Source: Rhizophagus sp. LPA8_4_AMF
Lineage: Eukaryota; Glomeromycota; Glomeromycetes; Glomerales; Glomeraceae
DNA length: 64,000 nt
Assembly (NCBI GenBank): GCA_021464525.1
Contig: JADRCO010000043.1
Span: 1 to 64,000 of the forward strand
Direction of reading: 5' to 3'
Shown: positions 58,846 to 64,000 of the stretch, in pieces
Position numbering within the stretch: position 1 is the stretch's first letter
Layout of the letters: every line of letters begins with the position of its first letter
The notes under the pieces: model-generated
What the model was told of the DNA's origin: nothing
The model's input: only the letters and a program-made list of their open reading frames with translations
Databases searched by the model: none
Translations under genes and position numbers: made by a program

Positions 58846-60890
58846 GTTTATGTTATTTTATTATTTAAATAATTTTTTTTTTTTTTTTACGACGGAGGAA
58901 TTATTATATGAAAGAAATAATATAGTTTATATGAATTATGTGAAGGAAATAATATAGAAATTATAGAAATTGTTTTTTTATAAATTATGTAATAGAAATA
59001 AATTGTAATGACTCATGAAGTCATGATGAGTACAAGATATAGTTTATTATATGACAATTAGAAATTTAAAGGAAATTTATGCATGTTTAACAAATGACTC
59101 GGCTTTTGTCAGTTTGACATATACGCGTTAAATGACTTTTAAACTATTTCAAATTGGATCAAGTTTTCTTTAACTATAGATTACCTGTGATTTCTCTATT
59201 GGTTAAAAAAAATAAAAAACCATATATAAATATTATTAATGAATAACATATAATTCCAAGTAAATCTTTTAATATTGTTTCAGCATTTGTAACATTTTTT
59301 CAAAATAACTCCTTTTTCATTTAAATTCCAAACTTTCTCAATTAAAATTTGCATCCTTTACAAATCTTATTTGTTGTTAGTAAAGTTCTAAACACGTGAA
59401 TAGCACATGATTACGGATGAATTACGTTTTAAAATTGTTAAAATGCGATTGATACGTAAAATGTGTTCGTTAGTTTCTTGGAACTTGTTGCAGAGGAGTA
59501 ATTGGTATTATTAGTAGTGTATAAGTGTAGGCAGTTCTTTTGGAGTTTATCCAACTCCTAAGTGGTAGTAAATATGGATTTAGACAACTTAATTTGCTTA
59601 GTGTCAACTTGTAGTAGTTATGCATTGAGTAATTTGAGTCTGATGGCAAACGATGCCCACGTAAAGTATGTAAAAAGTTATATATTTAATTATTTAATTG
59701 ATAATTTTTTATGTATAATATTACGTTGATGTTCCATACCAAGTTTACCTTCAATTGTAACCATATGATGTAAATGACTTATATATATATGGCTATATTA
59801 CAGATAATATATCAGCTAATACACAACATTTGTATGTAGGAAATATTTATCTTTATTTATTTGATTCTATTTTTGATAAATCAGATGGGAACACGAGTAT
59901 AGTGTTAATCTATATATGGAGGAGAAAATTAAAAATTATAACCAGGCCGCCCAAAACGACTGCCCATCCGACCTCCAAATCAGGGATCATATACACATGG
60001 AGCGCCCATATAAGCAATTCTAGCAAAATCAATGAGATGTCTTCGATTTCTGCCATGCGTATTAAACTAAAAATAGGGTGGGAAGGTCCATTACAGTTCG
60101 GTCAAAATCCTACGATTTATTGGTCCTGAACTCATAATATATGGACAGACTAAACTCGTTTCAAGACCGATACTATTTAAGAAAGTTCAAACTACTTCTT
60201 TTTATATTTAATCAATGAAAAATTATTATTTTAATACATTGAAAAACGCAATAATAAAAATAATACCCGGGTATGTTGCAAATTTTGGAGGTTTTTTGCT
60301 TATACCCAAAAATACAGTCCTTACTTTAAATCAATTGTCACCACGGCATGTGTAATACCCTGACCAACGATCTTACCATGTGAAGTATGAAGCGCCGTAA
60401 TGATCAAAATCACGGGTAGTTAAACCCGATGTTGTATATTACGCAGATCCTGATTTTAGTTAATTCGAGCCAGAATTATCCCTTAATACAGGCTGCAATT
60501 TTCAACATTGACTAATGCTAGTACTTTTTTAATTTTATTATAAATCTTATAATAATTATTTTTCATTTTTTATACAATATAATCAAATTTGGTTTATAAT
60601 TATTTAGTAAATTGTAAATAATATCACATCAAATCATAATTTTTACCGGTCTGGTCATGGTTTATACCATATTTTCATATTTTAATTTTTTTTTTTCAGA
60701 TTTAAAATTATTTATAAACAACATTGAAATTATTTAAATAAAATTATAGATTAATAATAATTACAAATAAAGTTAAAAAATAAAAATAATTTTTCAAGTT
60801 GATTTTATACAATATTTATCGGGTCGGTGATCTGCATAATAACATCTGGTGTAAAAAATTAAATGATCATATGAAGAGTCATACTGATCA
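58846..60890. other. Mostly gene-free region
   Basis: Long AT-rich stretch. A less AT-rich patch at about 59940-60130 is open on the plus strand (RPPKTTAHPTSKSGIIYTWS..) and also on the minus strand (LLIWALHVYMIPDLEVGWAV). I cannot decide which is meaningful or name a family. Around 60340-60500 a GC-richer patch has tRNA-promoter-like words but no tRNA fold that I could draw. Confidence 0.35.
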
Positions 60891-61190
60891 AAAGTGTGGG
60901 ATTAAACCCCAGATTAAACCCCAGTTTTATCCATATTTTTTATCCCTAGATTTATCCATATTTCCCTCCAGATAAATCTGGGGTTTAAACCCAAGATCAA
61001 ACCCAGATTTATCTGGAGTGAAAATAGATTAATCTATATTTCATCCTGGTAGTGCTTTGATCCGTATCTGGATCAATCTAGATTGATCCAGATATTTTTT
61101 TTCATATATCCAGATTTTGCGGTTTTCATCCGGATTATAATCTGGGTGGAAAATATCCGGTTTGAACCAGAATCTGGATGAATCTTTCAT
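60890..61190. repeat. CCAGAT/ATCTGG inverted-repeat element, copy B
   Basis: Shares word order with 2525-2815: TGATCAAAA.. GGGATTAAACCCCAG.. CCAGATAAATCTGG.. GATCAAACCCAG, then an ATCTGGATCAATCTAGATTG palindrome. Both copies border AT-rich non-coding DNA and both have a purine tract within about 1.5 kb. Confidence 0.65.
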
Positions 61191-61479
61191 TTTTTTTTTT
61201 GCATAGCACCGTAACTTTATATAATATTATTAAGATTTATAAATTGAGTGAATTTATTCTTAACCAAACTAAATTTTGAATGGAATTTTCTCAAGTTAAA
61301 AATTTGTTGTTAAAATATTTCTATAATTATGCAAAAACGCGTAAAATAATTTTATGCAATAAAATTTTATTCATTTATAATTACAATGTTAAATTAAAGA
61401 AAATGGTATTTTTAAAGTTTTTATTTTATTTAACACTTAGATTATCAATTATTTATTTTTAAGTAAAAGGAAAACTTGA

Positions 61480-61920
61480 TAATTATACAATAATGAAAAA
61501 GAAAAAATATACTGATGAAAAAAAGAAAATAACAATAAAAAATGCTAAAAAAAAATGAAAGATAAATTAGTATAAGATGAAATGATAAGAATGAAAGAAA
61601 ACAAAGAAAACAAAAAAAAAAAAATAAAAGGTGAATAAGAAAGTATGAAAAAAGAGAAGAGAATGTAAACAGAATGAAGAAAAGGAGATAAAGAAAGGAG
61701 ATAAAGAAAGGAGATAAAGGGAAGTGAAAAAAAAGAAAAGGAAGTGAAAAAAAGAAAAAGGATAAAAAAGGGGAAATAAAAAAGTAAAGGTTGACAAAAT
61801 AAAGTTAGTAAAAGAAAAGTAAAAACAAAAATCAATAACTGAAAGAACTTAAAAATCTAGAAATAAAGAAAAAGGAAAGAAAGTTAGAAACAAAAAGTCA
61901 AATAAACAAACAAAAAGAAG
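61480..61920. repeat. Purine-rich (A/G) tract
   Basis: The plus strand is nearly all A and G, including three copies of AAAGGAGATAAAG at about 61681-61720. The minus-strand frames here are Phe/Ser/Leu runs and not genes. Companion to the tract at 4120-4840. Confidence 0.75.
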
Positions 61921-62436
61921 AAGAAAACATATTGGCCGCTAGTCACCAAAAGAAAAAATTTCAAAACAAAAAAAGCACGTTTAGCGAGAAGCGATAAATA
62001 AATTTCGCGGTCCTCTTGTCTTAGATAATTTTGGCCAAATTTGTAATTCTGGCCGAAATTATGATCACGTGACTTCGGAAAATAGTTTAGCCATCTGGGT
62101 AAAAATTTTTTTACAAATTTTAAATCTGGCTGCCACTATAAATTCGGCCTATTTGGCTGAAATTATTTAATGAATTTTGCGCCATCTTAATTCTGGTCAG
62201 AATCAAATTTTGGCTTAGCACAAATTATAATCTGGCCACACTATGAACAACTATTTGATATACCAATATTTTTTCCTGTATCTGTACATTGAAGTTTAAC
62301 TGTATATGTTAAATTAATTAATCTTTGACATTAAATTATTTTTATTTTATTAACAAATAACTTTTGAAGTTACTAATAGAAATAGTGACACCAATTTATT
62401 TTGATACTGCTAATATTAATGGTGCAGTATGAAGTA
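61921..62436. other. Repeat-derived non-coding stretch
   Basis: Between about 62030 and 62230, TTTTGGCCAAAT, TTCTGGCCGAAATT, ATTCGGCC and TCTGGCCACA recur in both orientations, the signature of a decayed foldback element. An ATCACGTGAC word lies inside. No gene. Confidence 0.45.
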
Positions 62437-62691
62437 TATGACTAACTAGCCCAGCTGCACTGGCAATTTTTGCACAGTCACGTGATTGATTTTTATTCAT
62501 CATCCTAATTCATTACTGCCAAGTTTCCTGTTTATATTTATCTGAGAGATGGTTTTTTTTGAGTAAATAAAAACTTATTCGTTAATCGTTATGTCTTATT
62601 TGTTACACCATATTTTCACATGTTAGTGTATAACACTGTAATGTAACCCTGTATGCAAAATTTTGCCAGTGCGGCTGGGGTAGTTGTATAT
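62437..62691. mobile_element. About 255-bp MITE with CCCAGC.GCACTGGCAA arms
   Basis: CCCAGCTGCACTGGCAATTT at the left faces AAATTTTGCCAGTGCGGCTG at the right as inverted repeats of about 30 bases, with TATA-rich outer edges. The interior is AT-rich and non-coding. Confidence 0.7.
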
Positions 62692-63448
62692 AACTAGTCT
62701 ACTACTTTAGTGTAACCTGAAAAAATGGCACAAAATGGCATGCATTATGCAACTTGACTGAAATTAAAAGTGGCACATATGGGACAGATAGTGTGTGATG
62801 AATAGTATTTTGCTATTAAAAAAATTTCTCTGTCCCACAGATACTTATGAAAAATGGAAACACAGAGGGGTATAACGCTAAGAAAATTCTGGTCACATAC
62901 CTAAGCTTTTTTAATGACGTAATAATGTGACCCATCTGGGCAATAGAGGAAAGATCAGAACAATCGAAAATAAATGAAACATGTCAATTAAAATATTAAG
63001 ATAATGCATTTTCATTTCTTAAAGTAACAAAGCGACAACACCAAAATATATTGAATATAAAATATATTATTATTGAAGGAGTTATTAGTCTTGCTTGCTT
63101 ATAATTTGGATTTGATATAATATATTCAAAAAATTTTTTTTTCTTTTTATTGTCAAAAAATTATATTCGCAATGAGAAATTTCAAAATTGCATATAAGAA
63201 AACTAAATGTTATAAAAAGAGAGATTATCTTTTTGCAGCTGACAAACCTTTTGTATTGCTTTTGTGAGATTGACTACAAGGGTGATTCTCCAAAACAGTC
63301 TTTCTTGCCCATACAGTATGAGATCATCTGCAAGGGTGATTCTTCAAGACTGACTGTTAAAGACTTTCTTGTTCATACAATGTGAGATCTTCCACAAGGC
63401 TGCAGTGATGTGAAGTGATATGAAATGACAGAAATAACATTAGTGATA
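62692..63448. other. Non-coding stretch with a two-unit tandem repeat
   Basis: A unit of about 65-70 bases (TGAGAT..C.ACAAGGGTGATTCTCCAA..CTTTCTTG.CCATACA) occurs twice with a partial third at about 63266-63405. The 65-codon frame at 63188-63385 arises from it and is not a convincing gene. Confidence 0.45.
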
Positions 63449-63851
63449 TGACATATGGGGACCCGCACAGCAAAAGCCGGGGATAGGCCAAGATTTTTTT
63501 TTGAGATTTTGTAATAATTATATACCAATTTGTCTAACCTTTCAGAAAAAAAATATTTTTGTTTATAATGTATTAATAAAAAAAAATGTAACTTTCAATA
63601 ATTTGTAATTTTTGTGTTTTTCATTTATTACATTTAGTAAATGATAATAATGTATTAGAAAAAAACCAACACCTTTAATGAATTCCTTGCAAAATTTTAC
63701 CCTAGTTCATGAGAACGGATTTTAAAAATTCTTGATCTTTCTATAATAAGTAATGATTTACCAAATTGATCACATGATTTGCATTGCGATTTTCTCAAAA
63801 TCACGTAATTAGCTTAACCCCGGCTTTTGCTGTGCGGGTCCCCATATGTCA
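63449..63851. mobile_element. 403-bp element with perfect 34-bp terminal inverted repeats
   Basis: TGACATATGGGGACCCGCAC plus AGCAAAAGCCGGGG at 63449-63482 is exactly the reverse complement of 63818-63851, 34 of 34. The ends are GC-rich in an AT-rich setting, and the 335-base interior has no frame. I could not identify a clear target duplication. The perfect arms suggest recent movement or pairing-driven maintenance. Confidence 0.82.
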
Positions 63852-64000
63852 TTATATCATTTCAGAGAGTAAATGATAAGTGATGTTTGTCATTTGAAAT
63901 TATATCATGTAATTTGTAATGCTGGCCAAAATGAATTAATATATTTATTTATTTATAGTGTTATTTTAAAATGTAGATTTATTTATTCAAAATTTATTAT

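Noticed and set aside
60340-60500. Possible tRNA or SINE
   Set aside because: TTAATTCGAGCC is only loosely like a B box, and I could not draw a cloverleaf or find a matched A box.
61545-61835. Phe/Ser-rich minus-strand frames
   Set aside because: Same cause as at 4361-4839: a homopurine stretch on the plus strand.
63188-63385. 65-codon frame near the window end
   Set aside because: Arises from a two-unit tandem repeat; no homologous pattern is recognised.

Overview
The window looks like nuclear DNA of an arbuscular mycorrhizal fungus (Glomeromycotina, most likely Rhizophagus). It is very AT-rich. Genes carry many short introns (about 65-110 bases) with GTAAGT/GTATGT donors and TAG acceptors. 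The gene content fits lineage-expanded families of these fungi: ZNFX1-like helicases, HKDFHSGN-type protein kinases and leucine-rich F-box proteins. Many small inverted-repeat elements fill the space between genes. The assignment rests on family recognition, not on a search.

The core (15-55 kb) is a cluster of four paralogous ZNFX1/NFX1-type zinc-finger superfamily 1 helicases. Copies 1 (minus, 20363-15025) and 2 (plus, 22022-26183) are head to head, and both stop at the same point in exon 7. Copy 2 also lacks exons 1-2 and the start of exon 3. Copies 3 (33117-40574) and 4 (47377-55306) are direct tandem, 11-exon genes with identical intron positions and phases. They add a RING-like cysteine module and a C-terminal RZ-type finger. 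Copy 3 looks complete. Copy 4 has a one-base shift in a run of nine A, after which the reading frame continues open. Relatives act in small-RNA silencing (fission yeast Hrr1, nematode ZNFX-1) and in antiviral RNA sensing (mammalian ZNFX1), so the cluster is a plausible RNA-surveillance locus.

Two close kinase paralogues lie downstream of helicase copies 1 and 3 in matching orientation. The first (12611-10984, minus) is open; the second (43978-45480, plus) is a pseudogene. This suggests that a helicase-kinase block was duplicated in inverted orientation.

Other genes are a single-exon DUF2235 alpha/beta hydrolase (6785-7969), a GC-richer avidin-family reading frame (27707-27270, minus), and an F-box/LRR gene (58845-57476, minus) whose central 534 bp is inverted in place between 6-bp inverted repeats.

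The flanks (1-6 kb and 55-64 kb) and the 26-33 kb interval are repeat country: a tyrosine-recombinase fossil, a hAT-type MITE with an 8-bp target duplication, several TA-flanked MITEs, a 34/34 perfect inverted-repeat element, purine-only tracts and short tandem arrays.
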